Source: DYKG01 sp964596185
GTDB lineage: Bacteria; Muiribacteriota; Ozemobacteria; Ozemobacterales; Ozemobacteraceae
Reading direction: 5' to 3'
NCBI GenBank assembly: GCA_964596185.1
Contig: CAZQUE010000012.1
Coordinates: 1-64,000 of the forward strand
Length of the DNA stretch: 64,000 nt
This document shows positions 1-8,640 of the stretch, one piece after another. Made by a program: the position numbers and the translations under genes. How positions within the stretch are numbered: the first letter of the stretch is position 1; each line of letters opens with the position of its first letter. Below the pieces are notes generated by a model. The model ran no database searches. It was not told the DNA's origin and saw only the letters and a list, made by a program, of their open reading frames with translations.

Positions 1-19
1 ACTTGGTTTTTGATGACAT
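1..19 (-). CDS. Possible first codons of the next flagellar gene (partial)
   Basis: An ATG on the minus strand at 19-17 opens a frame (M-S-S-K-T-K) that runs off the window, 59 nt downstream of the flbD stop. Only a weak AGGT lies upstream. In many flagellar clusters flbD is followed by motA, so this could be the start of that gene, but six codons cannot identify it. Confidence 0.22.
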
Positions 20-78
20 AATTTACAAACCTACCATGAGCAAATCAGCCAAGTCAATGCACAAACAAGGTTTTGTTA

Positions 79-318
79 TTATTCTGTGCATTTTTTGTCT
101 CCTGGCTTTTTGCATTTTTTAGATGAAAGGTGGCGGAAACTGTGGATCCGTCGTCGAAAATCGATGATTTTCGTTCGAACGGCCTTGACAGATTCCGCCA
201 CCAGTATTGTTTTACCACTGATTAAAGTTATCACTGTGTCCGGCGTAGCTTCAATCTGCTCAATCAGATCTGAATTGAGCATGAACTCTTTGCCGTTCAA
301 TCTGGAAAGTTTAATCAT
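79..318 (-). CDS. flbD: FlbD/SwrD family flagellar protein
   Basis: A 79-aa protein that begins with the family signature: MIKLSRLNGKEF, then an L-I-E-Q-I-E-A-T-P-D-T block and a T-L-I-S-G-K-T turn. The family is small (about 60-80 aa) and sits next to flgE and motAB in many flagellar operons. In Bacillus the homologue SwrD raises flagellar motor power. It lies 21 bp downstream of flgE on the same strand, so it is almost certainly co-transcribed with the hook genes. The Lys/Cys-rich tail after residue 60 is not conserved in the family. No strong Shine-Dalgarno is visible, so translation may depend on coupling to flgE. Confidence 0.85.
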   Translation of the reverse strand: MIKLSRLNGKEFMLNSDLIEQIEATPDTVITLISGKTILVAESVKAVRTKIIDFRRRIHSFRHLSSKKCKKPGDKKCTE

Positions 319-339
319 AGGCTTTCAGTTACCCTTTTA

Positions 340-3096
340 TTACCGTTTGAGATTGACGACTTCCTGAAGAATTTCGTCTGAAGTTGTAATGACTCTGGAG
401 TTCGCCTGAAAGGCTCTCTGAGTGATAATCATGTTGGTGAATTCTTCAGAAATATCGACGTTACTCATTTCAAGCGAAGCGGGCACGATAATACCGCGGT
501 CCATCATCCCCGCTTTTCCGACGATTGGTTGACCTGAGTTCGGCGAGAATTCATAAAGGTTTTTACCGAGTTTTTCAAGTCCGCCCGGGTTGTTGAAGGT
601 TGTCAGAGCTATCTGACCAATAGGTTGTTTCTGACCATTGGAGTAAACTCCACGGATGATACCATCTTCTTCGAAATAGATTTGTTCGAGAAGACCCATT
701 TCATAGCCGTCCTGATACTCTGCTTTGGTTGTGAAGTTAGAATCAAACTGGGTTATCAGTTCTGCGTCAAGCTTGATAGAGAGCGGATTACTTCCTTCTG
801 GTTGCAGCTTGACTTCTGGGATGAAAGATCTGCCTAGATCAATCTTGCCGTTTTCAAAGAAATACAGATTCCCTTCGCGATTGGTTAACAGAGCATCATT
901 TGCCCTTTCCAGGTCGTCTTCGGTTGGTGCTTCGGGATCGGCGACATTGTTAGCCGGGTCGCGCAGCCAGGAAACGATTTCTGGATCATCATCCGAGTAG
1001 CGGATTTTGTAACTCCATTCCATCGTTTCGCTGTTGGTGTGTTCCCATTCGGTTACCAGAGCATGTTTCGCCCCGAGCGAGTCAAAGCAGATAATGTTGG
1101 TTGAGTGCTTGGCTCCTTCGTTTACCGCTCCAGTAATGTCGAATGTTTCACCATTGACTGTTGTGGAGAACTTAAGTGTTTCAGCAGAAGGTTGTGGAAC
1201 AAAAATATTTACCGAGTCTGAGGCACCTTTTTCAGCTGTTGTCGTGAAAGTCATGGTTTCATTTGGCAGCCATTGGTTGATACCTTCGGTTAAGGTGAAC
1301 TCAAGCCCACCATAATTGAACTCGCTGACCGCAGCGGTGCCGGTTGTAGTTCCTGCGACCAGGCCCAGCTGATTCATGCTGTTATTTCCTGAAAGAATTA
1401 CCTGCTCACCTGAGCCTGATTTGTTGCCGGTTATTACCAGCTGATCCGGACTGCCATCGTTGTTGGTGTCAACAAAGGATGCTGTAGCGTCAACGTTTTC
1501 CTGGGCAAGCTTTGAATTGATTTCTGCCAGAATTGCACCGCGAGTATATATCTGATTGTTGCCTGCGACCTGATCGCTAAAGGTAATCAGCGCAGAATGA
1601 CCATCGCGGTCGGTAACGGTGAAAGACACATCGCTTGCCGGATCCCAGATGTCATTGGCTATATCCCAGGCTGTGCTGTTCGCTGTCGCCAGTGCGTCAT
1701 CATTGAAAACCTCGGGGCGAGCACCGCCGGTTCCGGTGACTGCTTGCTCGGTCAGGCCAAGGTCAGCGAAGTTTCCAGCTGAGTTGGTAATTTCAATGGC
1801 TCGATTGCTGCCAATATCATCGCTGACAATCTGAAACTGCTGCGTTACCGAGTCATAGTAGCATGTTGCTCTGACTCCGTTATTTTTCATCGTTGTATTG
1901 ATGGTATCGGTAATGTCAGAAGTAGAGTATGTGGTGCCACCGACAAAGTTTACCGTCGCAACCCGTGCCGGGTTGAACTGATTGTCGAGAACGTCGAAAC
2001 TGGTATTGGCTGCTGGTGTCCAGTTTGCACCAAATGCAACGGTTGTTCCTTGAATTCGTGCCTGGGTTCCGCCCAGAGTTCCCGAACCAATGAAGCCTCT
2101 TTCTGAACCAACAACTCGATAAGAGGTTGCGCGGGTTGGATCGCCGCCATCAAAGATTATCTGAACGGTTTCATCTTCAACCAGATTACCATCGGCAAGA
2201 ACGCCTGAACTGATGCCATCGCCAGTGTTGGCAACCGCATTGATTGGCATGGTAGATGTAGCTGGTTGCGGGCTTCCATCTGGATCATAAGTGAAATACG
2301 GCGATGCTACTGATGAAGTAGCTCCGGCTGGTTCAACCGTGCTCTCAATTACATTTCCGTCGGCATCGGTTCTAATCGTTCCTGTTGCCACATTGCCTTC
2401 ACTGTCGTCGATTGCAGACCAGATCCAGTTGGTTGAATCAAGCTTTTTAAACTTGAAACTCAGGTTCTGAAAGTTGCCTTCACTGTCTTTGAACGTCAAA
2501 GTATCCAGACCAAATTTAATGTCTCTTTCATCTGAACCGCTGTCGAGGTTACAGGAATACTTTATTTCATTGGTCTGGTGAGCATGTTTTTTTAGATACT
2601 TGGTTATGTTGATATCGTAAGGAACCACACCGGTTTCTTTCATTTCCAGGTTGCCGGTGACCGGGTTTTGCGTGGCCAGCCAGCCTTGCATTTTGAAGCC
2701 CGTATTGGTCATTACCATATCGTAATTCGGGTTGATGTTGAGGTTGCCGTCTCGAGTGTAGTAGACGTTGCCATCATAGCTCCTTGTAGAAAAGAAGCCG
2801 GCTCCCTCGATTGCGATGTCGGTCTGCTTGCCTGTTCCTTCGATGGCACCCTGATCCATCAAGGTATCGATTGAAGCATTTTTTACACCAAGACCAACCT
2901 GCATCGGGTTCAGGCCACCGTATTCTCCGAATGCCTGCTGCCCATGTCTCAGAGTCTGTGAAAACAGATCCTGGAACATGACGCGCCCTCTTTTGAATGC
3001 AGTTGTATTGACGTTCGCAATGTTGTTACTGAGAACGTCCATCTTTGTCTGGTGCTGTTTAAGACCCGTAACTCCCGTGAATAGTGATCTAATCAT
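340..3096 (-). CDS. flgE: Flagellar hook protein FlgE, unusually long (918 aa)
   Basis: Builds the flagellar hook, the flexible joint between rod and filament. The N-terminus (residues 1-40) has the rod/hook signature, including N-N-I-A-N-V-N-T-T-A-F-K. The FlgE basal-body domain follows to about residue 140. The C-terminus ends with the conserved helix around F-T-N-M-I-I-T-Q-R-A-F-Q-A-N-S-R. Between them lie about 700 residues rich in Thr, Asn, Asp and Gly, an expanded surface-exposed D2/D3 region. Salmonella FlgE is about 400 aa, so this is more than twice that size. The start has a good AAGAGGAA Shine-Dalgarno. It follows the structured leader 3097-3427 and precedes flbD. The ends make the identification firm; the middle is unassigned. 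Confidence 0.95.
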   Translation of the reverse strand: MIRSLFTGVTGLKQHQTKMDVLSNNIANVNTTAFKRGRVMFQDLFSQTLRHGQQAFGEYGGLNPMQVGLGVKNASIDTLMDQGAIEGTGKQTDIAIEGAGFFSTRSYDGNVYYTRDGNLNINPNYDMVMTNTGFKMQGWLATQNPVTGNLEMKETGVVPYDINITKYLKKHAHQTNEIKYSCNLDSGSDERDIKFGLDTLTFKDSEGNFQNLSFKFKKLDSTNWIWSAIDDSEGNVATGTIRTDADGNVIESTVEPAGATSSVASPYFTYDPDGSPQPATSTMPINAVANTGDGISSGVLADGNLVEDETVQIIFDGGDPTRATSYRVVGSERGFIGSGTLGGTQARIQGTTVAFGANWTPAANTSFDVLDNQFNPARVATVNFVGGTTYSTSDITDTINTTMKNNGVRATCYYDSVTQQFQIVSDDIGSNRAIEITNSAGNFADLGLTEQAVTGTGGARPEVFNDDALATANSTAWDIANDIWDPASDVSFTVTDRDGHSALITFSDQVAGNNQIYTRGAILAEINSKLAQENVDATASFVDTNNDGSPDQLVITGNKSGSGEQVILSGNNSMNQLGLVAGTTTGTAAVSEFNYGGLEFTLTEGINQWLPNETMTFTTTAEKGASDSVNIFVPQPSAETLKFSTTVNGETFDITGAVNEGAKHSTNIICFDSLGAKHALVTEWEHTNSETMEWSYKIRYSDDDPEIVSWLRDPANNVADPEAPTEDDLERANDALLTNREGNLYFFENGKIDLGRSFIPEVKLQPEGSNPLSIKLDAELITQFDSNFTTKAEYQDGYEMGLLEQIYFEEDGIIRGVYSNGQKQPIGQIALTTFNNPGGLEKLGKNLYEFSPNSGQPIVGKAGMMDRGIIVPASLEMSNVDISEEFTNMIITQRAFQANSRVITTSDEILQEVVNLKR

Positions 3097-3427
3097 AGCA
3101 CAGTTTCCTCTTCATAACGGCTAAACGTGCCGATACGCCGAAAGGTCAGTTCCATCTTTCCATCGGAAGCTCCCTGAATAAGGGAGCAGCCAACCGGCGG
3201 AGAAGTTTTTCACCTCATGTGAAATTCTCCAGCCGGCCAATCTGCTATGGATTGGCGAGGTTCTGACTGTTTGGTTCGCGCCATCGGTCATTCAGGCGCT
3301 TACTGGCTTCCCCGGGAGGGGTCCGGCCAATTACCTTTTGGATTTGTCTGCTTTTTTCAGAACCTTTGCAATCCGAGAACCGTTTGCTGCCTTATGTCTT
3401 TTCTTTTCTCATCTTTTGTTTGTCTCC
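3097..3427 (-). other. 331-bp structured intergenic leader upstream of flgE
   Basis: This is the only gene-free stretch over 300 bp in the window. It holds consecutive inverted repeats: GCTCCCT/AGGGAGC at 3169-3175 and 3181-3187; a long interrupted hairpin at 3194-3236 with CCGGC, GGAGAA and TTTCAC arms around a CTCAT loop; and GCCAAT/ATTGGC at 3236-3256. A short CCCC/GGGG element lies near 3330. None is followed by a T-tract on the minus strand, so they do not look like intrinsic terminators. As the 5' untranslated region of flgE they could be a regulatory RNA or a translation/stability control element. I could not match a known riboswitch class. Confidence 0.5.
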
Positions 3428-3826
3428 TTATCTATACTTCATACTTACGCTATCTATGTTGGTGACGATACCGTCACGCATTTCATCTAGTCCCATGGCG
3501 GTGATCATTGTTCGATTTGGAACATTAACCAGAAAGGCTCCTTCGCTGGTAATAACCAGTGAATCTCGCGCTCCTTTTGCTGAAAGTTCATTCAACGCGC
3601 TGTTGAGTGAGTTTTCCAGGTTTTCGGTCATGGCAATGTTTCTTTCGTCAAGGCGTTTCTGTGCATGGGCACTGATGCGTATCTGGGGTGAAACCGGGTT
3701 TAAGGCCTGATTGAACAGATCGGAAAAGGTAAGGCCATTGCTTTGGCCGATCTTGCCGCTGTTCCCTTTTAAGGCTATACCACCCAGTTGAGGTCCCTGT
3801 GGACCAATCATCAGTCTGGGATCCAT
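3428..3826 (-). CDS. Flagellar operon protein, TIGR02530 type
   Basis: A 132-aa protein whose C-terminal half carries the family pattern: F-S-H/I-S-A-H-A-Q-K-R-L-D-E-R-N-I, then a G-A-R-D-S-L-V segment and an F-L-V-N-V-P-N-R-T-M-I-T-A region. This small family occurs between flgD and flgE in flagellar operons of Firmicutes, spirochaetes and related bacteria, and is thought to take part in hook assembly. Its exact role is not established. The start has an AGAGG Shine-Dalgarno. It lies 64 bp downstream of flgD and upstream of the structured flgE leader, matching the usual order. Confidence 0.85.
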   Translation of the reverse strand: MDPRLMIGPQGPQLGGIALKGNSGKIGQSNGLTFSDLFNQALNPVSPQIRISAHAQKRLDERNIAMTENLENSLNSALNELSAKGARDSLVITSEGAFLVNVPNRTMITAMGLDEMRDGIVTNIDSVSMKYR

Positions 3827-3890
3827 GTTCTTGCCTCTTGTCGAGATTAAGTTGTCAATTATCTGAGATCTGTTTGCTTATTTCAGAATT

Positions 3891-4412
3891 TCAGCTTTCG
3901 CTGGTGTCTGAAGATTCTGTATTTTCTGTCGTTTCGCCAGAGCCGGAACTGTTTGTCGAAGAATTTTCGCCCTCCGGATACTCATAATACGTTGGGCTGA
4001 CGAGTTGGACGTCTTCAATGGCGAAGGCATATTCGCCAATTTTCAAATAGGGCTCGTCACCATTGAACCCAACCATTTCTACTACTCCGGTGATAGGTTC
4101 TTCGATGTTGTCGGCTTTGGCTGTTACTGTGGTACCAAGAAACCTCATTGCTTCAAGCTTTCTGTCGCCACTGAAGTTGTTTACGAACTTTTCCAGAGTT
4201 TCATTCATATTCAGCATTTGTTCGAGTGAACTGAAGCTTGACATCTGACTGATGAAATCCATATTGTCCATGGGGTTCATCGGGTCCTGATTCTTCAATT
4301 GCTCGGTCAACAGAAGCAGAAAGTCATCTTTGCCAAGCTCTGAACTGGGAGTTCTGGTCGTGCTCGTGTCGTAAACGCTTTTGGTTGCAATATCTACGGT
4401 TTCTATAGCCAT
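3891..4412 (-). CDS. flgD: Flagellar hook capping protein FlgD
   Basis: FlgD caps the growing hook and directs FlgE polymerisation. Residues 25-75 contain the defining N-terminal block: G-K-D-D-F-L-L-L-L-T-E-Q-L-K-N-Q-D-P, followed by a D-N-M-D-F-I-S-Q-M-S-S-F-S-S-L-E-Q-M helix. A short beta domain follows (about residues 85-145), and a Ser/Thr/Glu tail ends the protein. The length of 173 aa is at the short end of the family, so the Fn3/tudor-like region is compact. A perfect AGGAGG precedes the ATG. It lies 11 bp after fliK and is clearly co-transcribed with it. Confidence 0.95.
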   Translation of the reverse strand: MAIETVDIATKSVYDTSTTRTPSSELGKDDFLLLLTEQLKNQDPMNPMDNMDFISQMSSFSSLEQMLNMNETLEKFVNNFSGDRKLEAMRFLGTTVTAKADNIEEPITGVVEMVGFNGDEPYLKIGEYAFAIEDVQLVSPTYYEYPEGENSSTNSSGSGETTENTESSDTSES

Positions 4413-4423
4413 TGTCTGGCCTC

Positions 4424-6328
4424 CTAGACGGTTAGATCGACTGATTGTATGTTCAGGGCAACTTTGCGCAGATTTGGCAGAATGTTTCTGCGAATAACCT
4501 GTTCACTGTTGTCCAAACCGACTTTTTCAGTTCGACCGGATTTGTTTTTTCTTTCAGACAAGTTCTGGTTATTTCTTTCATCGGGATGTCCGGAAGAAAT
4601 ATCCACTGTTATTTCTGTCAGATTTATCCCCTGCGTATTCAAATGTTCTTTGATTTGGGGAGCAAGCTCCTCTAATCGAACTTTGGCAAGTTCACTTTCT
4701 GCAGAAATTTTTGCCGTAACCGTTCCGTCCTTGGATGTAAGTTCCATTTCCATTTTTCCCAGCTCTTTTGGGTCCATCTCCAGGCTCAAAACTTTTTTCC
4801 CGTCGGAAGTTTTGAACATTTCAGCTTTCTCCAGTAACTGTGACAGAAAAACGCTGTTATTAACGTTAGGAACCTGTCTGGATAATGGTTGAGCCGAATG
4901 AGCCTGGCTTTGAGAAAAGCCGTTGCTGAATCCATTCCCGGCATTGTTTTGGAAATTGGTGGGTTTCTGATTGCCTATCGAGGCTGGACTATAAGTGAAG
5001 ATTGCTTTTTTGAAGCCAGTTTCGGAAGTCTGGTTCATCAGGGTTGATGCAATTTTGCGAACTACCTCATCGGTATTTGCAGATTTTCCTGCAATAATCG
5101 ACTGGTCTAACCGGAAGCCTGGCTCTGCATTTTGCGATTCCGCTTTTATCGTAGCCTGTTCATTACCGGTTGTGTTTGAGATACTGTTTTGATTGAGGTT
5201 GTTTTGATTCAGCCTTTTAAATTCGCTTCGCAAAGATTCCTGACCAATATTATCGGTTTTGGAATGATTGTCCGACCTTTGCTCCGCCAATTCATTTTTT
5301 TTCAACAGTTCTTTTTGCTTATTGTCTTTTTCAACCTTTTCCGCGACAGCATCTTTATCATTTTCACTAGCCTTGAGCTCGGGATTTTCTTCAGAAAGCC
5401 CTTCGGTTTCCGCAGATTCGTCTTTTGAATTCTTCAGGCTTCCATCTGCATCCAGCGTTTTTGCGAACTTACTGGCCTTTTCCTTCCCAGAAGCATTCAG
5501 TCGGTATTCTGATTGATCCGCTGATTCCAATTGAACTTTTTCAGAATCTGGAAGGCTGTGTTCAGCGGTATTCTTTGCTGTCATAGCTTCTGCCAGCTCT
5601 CCAATCATTGAAGAGAATTCCTCAGAGCAGACCATTTCCAGGAGTTGTTCCTTGGTTTCAGACGCTGGAAGGGCTTCAATAGCTTCAATCAACTTGCCGG
5701 TCAGAATTTCCGGATTTTCAGCAACAATTTCAAGGTCTTCAGCGGGAAGATCGAGCAACGCTGTTGTAAGCTCAACCTTTTGTTCTTCGGAAAGACTTTC
5801 GATCACTTGCTGTAATTCTGGAGTCTGACTGAGGGTATTCCAGATTTCTTCAACCTTTTCGTTTGAGATTGCTGCTTCTACAATCAACTCAACCTTTGAA
5901 TCTTCCGCTTCAGGTTCATTTCCTCTGGCTTCTGAAAGCTTTTCGGAATCAATTTGGGAAGTTTTGGCTTCTCTTTCGATAGCAGATTCATCAGTTTCAT
6001 CCGCTACTTTTTCATTCAAACCTGATTTTGTTGCGATTTTTTCTTGACTGCCGTCATTTACTGGTTTTTCAATCTTTTGGTATTCTTTAATTATCGGTCT
6101 TTCCCAAGGATTTATTGTTTTAAATCCACTGTCGGAAACCGAAAAGCTTCGGAAAACCTGAGATTGGGCAGTTTCAACTTCTTGTTGTGCGCCAAGAAAA
6201 ACATGACTTCTAAATAGATCTAAAAAGCCGGATGAATCACTCTGCCTGGACTTTGTATTTGCAGCGGCATTAAAAAGATCAACGCTTCCACCTTCTTTTA
6301 TTTGCCCAGCAAAAGAAACATTATTCAT
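4424..6328 (-). CDS. fliK: Flagellar hook-length control protein FliK
   Basis: FliK is secreted by the flagellar export apparatus, measures hook length and switches export to filament substrates. The C-terminal Flg_hook domain is recognisable at about residues 510-600, with the pattern L-E-M-D-P-K-E-L-G-K-M-E-M-E-L and a later Q-I-K-E-H-L-N-T-Q-G-I-N-L segment. The first 480 residues are low-complexity, rich in Glu/Ser/Lys/Asn, as expected for the ruler part. I chose ATG 6328 (634 aa) because it follows a perfect AAAGGAGG at ideal spacing; an in-frame ATG 15 codons upstream lacks one. It is the first gene of this minus-strand flagellar block and divergent from the M23 peptidase. Confidence 0.92.
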   Translation of the reverse strand: MNNVSFAGQIKEGGSVDLFNAAANTKSRQSDSSGFLDLFRSHVFLGAQQEVETAQSQVFRSFSVSDSGFKTINPWERPIIKEYQKIEKPVNDGSQEKIATKSGLNEKVADETDESAIEREAKTSQIDSEKLSEARGNEPEAEDSKVELIVEAAISNEKVEEIWNTLSQTPELQQVIESLSEEQKVELTTALLDLPAEDLEIVAENPEILTGKLIEAIEALPASETKEQLLEMVCSEEFSSMIGELAEAMTAKNTAEHSLPDSEKVQLESADQSEYRLNASGKEKASKFAKTLDADGSLKNSKDESAETEGLSEENPELKASENDKDAVAEKVEKDNKQKELLKKNELAEQRSDNHSKTDNIGQESLRSEFKRLNQNNLNQNSISNTTGNEQATIKAESQNAEPGFRLDQSIIAGKSANTDEVVRKIASTLMNQTSETGFKKAIFTYSPASIGNQKPTNFQNNAGNGFSNGFSQSQAHSAQPLSRQVPNVNNSVFLSQLLEKAEMFKTSDGKKVLSLEMDPKELGKMEMELTSKDGTVTAKISAESELAKVRLEELAPQIKEHLNTQGINLTEITVDISSGHPDERNNQNLSERKNKSGRTEKVGLDNSEQVIRRNILPNLRKVALNIQSVDLTV

Positions 6329-6421
6329 TTTTTCACCTCCTTTCATTTTTTTATAGTTTCCCAATATCTTCATCGTCTCTTTTGTTGCGAAGGCTTAGTC
6401 TTTTTTTATTTTTTTTTATCA

Positions 6422-6436
6422 GGTGCATTTTGCACC
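6422..6436. promoter_or_regulatory. Operator-like inverted repeat between fliK and the M23 gene
   Basis: GGTGCA and TGCACC arms flank a 3-nt spacer in the divergent intergenic region. No T-tract follows on either strand, so it is not an intrinsic terminator. Its position, 94 bp from fliK and 38 bp before the plus-strand promoter, fits a regulator binding site. The regulator is unknown. Confidence 0.35.
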
Positions 6437-6473
6437 GGATTGACCGAGCTTCACTCTCTTTATTTACATGGGT

Positions 6474-6502
6474 TTGACCAGCAGATTGGTTCTGTGTATC
6501 AT
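6474..6502 (+). promoter_or_regulatory. Sigma-70-type promoter for the M23 peptidase gene
   Basis: A TTGACC -35 box (6474-6479) is separated by exactly 17 bp from a TATCAT -10 box (6497-6502). Transcription would start near 6509, giving a short leader that contains the Shine-Dalgarno at 6516-6521. Confidence 0.6.
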
Positions 6503-6527
6503 TTGGTGGATGAAATGAGGTGACACT

Positions 6528-8483
6528 TTGAAAAAAATCCTTCTGACAATAATGGTCTTCGTTTGCTTGCCTTTTGGCGCCAAAGCTGAGTTGATCTGGC
6601 CGCTGGGTATAGACATCTCGCAAAGCTCCAGCTTTGCCGAATTCAGAGGCCTTAGATTTCATGCCGGCATAGACCTGAGGACTCAGCGACAGACCGGCTT
6701 TCCTGTTAGAGCTATAGCTGACGGTTTTATTTCAAGAATCAAGGTGCAGTATAGAGGTTATGGTTATGCACTCTACATTGATCATCCATCTTTGAAGAGG
6801 CGTGTTGTCTATGGACATCTTCAGGATTTTTCGGGACCAGTTGGTGATTATGCCCGGAAGAAACTAAGAAAGATTGGCCAGAGGTTTGGTATCGATGATT
6901 TTTTTGGCCCTGATCGATTTCCTGTAACCAAAGGCCAGGTCGTTGGAATCTCTGGAGAAACAGGAGCTGGGCCTCCTCATCTGCATTTTGAAGTTCGAAA
7001 CCTCGCGGATGAGCCGGAAGCCCCAGCTTTGCTTGGTTACAGGCCCGATGATCGAATCTATCCTTCTTTTCATCATTTATATCTTGAGCCATTTTCTTTT
7101 CCATGTGAAATCAACGGAAGTTTTTTGCCGTTCAGGACTAACCTGAAAAAGAAAACCACCAGAATGTACAAGACCCTTCAAAACCCGAAAATTTCTGGAA
7201 AAGTTGGCGTTAAAGTCGGAGTCTCGGATACCAACGGTGTCGGTAACGTTTTTGGAATTGAAAAAATCCTTCTTGAAGTCGGTGGAAAAACAGCTTTTTC
7301 AAGGCTTTTCCATTCCTACTCCTATCCCGAAAATGACCAGGCCAGCTTTGTCTACGATTTTGTAAAATCAAATCAAAAGGGTACCGGATATGTAATAAAC
7401 ATGTATAAACTCCCTGGAGAAACCCTGCCTTTTGCAAAAGAACACCCTGCATGGGCTGGCTTGATTGACTTTTCCGGCCAATCAGGACATGAAGATTGTG
7501 TTTTGCAGATTGTCGATTTCGGCAACAATCAGGTGGAATTGCAGGGAAACTTCGAATCTTTCACGGCAGTTTATTCAGAGATGATGCCCGTTGATAGCCT
7601 GAATGACTATTCTTCATGGAAAAGTTTTTCGACAGCTTTTTACACTGTCATAACCGGCGATTGCAAATCAAAGGCTAAAAGGGATTTCTGGCGCGGTCTG
7701 ATAAATTGTTCCGATGCAAAAGGTAATAGCGAAGCCTTGCCCTGTATTTTATCGGGAAATCGTATCGAAATCGCAGTTCCTCATTCCAAAAAATGGGAAA
7801 AGGGGCTTTGGTTGAAAAATAAGCAAATCTTTCCGGACTGTTCACTGGTCGATCAGAATGGACTGGAAATGGACAGTGAAGGTGTCGCCAAGGTGATTTT
7901 TCCCCCGGGCTCATTAAATTTTCCAATCTATTCTCGCCTGGTAAAATCTATAGCAGCCCCTCCAAGAGGCGGGTCGAGCAAAAAAGGATGGTTAACGCCT
8001 TATTCTGGGGTGTGGAAACTGGAACCTGAAGGAGTTGTCTTTCGGGAATCTGCGAAGATAAAAATTCGGCCGGCGAATTATCAGGGTAATTTACAAAGGC
8101 TTGGAATCTATAGTGTTTCTGAGGATGGAAAATATTCCCATGTTGGCGAAAAGGTCGCTGCAGATTGGCTGATGGCTGAAACCCGTTTGGGTGGGCAATG
8201 GGTGATTCTGGAAGATAAAGTTGGCCCGACTGTTACTTATCTTGGCAAAGGCAAGGACTATCATCTCGGAAAAATCTGGAAATTCAAGGCGCGCGACCTT
8301 GGCGAAGGGGTTGATTTTCTCAATTCTTCGGCGACTTTAGATGGTGAAAAAGTTGAGGTGTATTCTGACCCGGATAAATCAGAGATCTATGTTATACGCA
8401 AAAGCAACAAAAAAACTGTTTCTTTGGTTTTAACGGTAAAAGACTATGCCGGCAATTCAACTAGACTGGTTAAAAAACTATAG
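6528..8483 (+). CDS. Secreted M23 (LytM-type) metallopeptidase with long C-terminal region
   Basis: A likely peptidoglycan endopeptidase acting in the periplasm. The start is TTG with GAGGTG just upstream. Residues 1-20 form a signal peptide ending A-K-A. The M23 domain spans about residues 22-170. Its zinc ligands are intact: H45 and D49 in an H-A-G-I-D-L-R motif and H153 in an H-L-H-F-E-V-R motif, with H151 catalytic; Y-G-H (95-97) is also present. About 480 more residues follow, beta-rich and resembling Ig-like or extracellular adhesion modules, with no family I recognise. The gene stands alone between its own promoter and a strong terminator, divergent from the flagellar genes. The substrate bond is not predictable from sequence. 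Confidence 0.85.
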   Translation: MKKILLTIMVFVCLPFGAKAELIWPLGIDISQSSSFAEFRGLRFHAGIDLRTQRQTGFPVRAIADGFISRIKVQYRGYGYALYIDHPSLKRRVVYGHLQDFSGPVGDYARKKLRKIGQRFGIDDFFGPDRFPVTKGQVVGISGETGAGPPHLHFEVRNLADEPEAPALLGYRPDDRIYPSFHHLYLEPFSFPCEINGSFLPFRTNLKKKTTRMYKTLQNPKISGKVGVKVGVSDTNGVGNVFGIEKILLEVGGKTAFSRLFHSYSYPENDQASFVYDFVKSNQKGTGYVINMYKLPGETLPFAKEHPAWAGLIDFSGQSGHEDCVLQIVDFGNNQVELQGNFESFTAVYSEMMPVDSLNDYSSWKSFSTAFYTVITGDCKSKAKRDFWRGLINCSDAKGNSEALPCILSGNRIEIAVPHSKKWEKGLWLKNKQIFPDCSLVDQNGLEMDSEGVAKVIFPPGSLNFPIYSRLVKSIAAPPRGGSSKKGWLTPYSGVWKLEPEGVVFRESAKIKIRPANYQGNLQRLGIYSVSEDGKYSHVGEKVAADWLMAETRLGGQWVILEDKVGPTVTYLGKGKDYHLGKIWKFKARDLGEGVDFLNSSATLDGEKVEVYSDPDKSEIYVIRKSNKKTVSLVLTVKDYAGNSTRLVKKL

Positions 8484-8526
8484 ATACAGAAGGCTAGAGT
8501 TTGCCTGGTAAAAAGCTCCAAAACAA

Positions 8527-8568
8527 AGCGGTCAAACAAACAATCTGAATAAGTTTGACCGCTTTTTT
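8527..8568 (+). terminator. Rho-independent terminator after the M23 gene
   Basis: An 11-bp perfect stem (AGCGGTCAAAC at 8527-8537 with its complement at 8553-8563) surrounds a 15-nt loop and is followed by a run of six T. Confidence 0.9.
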
Positions 8569-8640
8569 ATTTTGTGATAGAAATGAAACTTTGCTGTACC
8601 CTTTATTCAGAAAATGTTACTTTGAGGAGTCTCTGATCAT

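Noticed and set aside
3256..3420. Possible c-di-GMP-I riboswitch in the flgE leader (GCAAAC, GCAAAG and a late ACCGATGG on the minus strand)
   Set aside because: The spacing between the two CAAA elements is too short and the GNRA hairpin and its receptor cannot be formed; the resemblance is only in short words.
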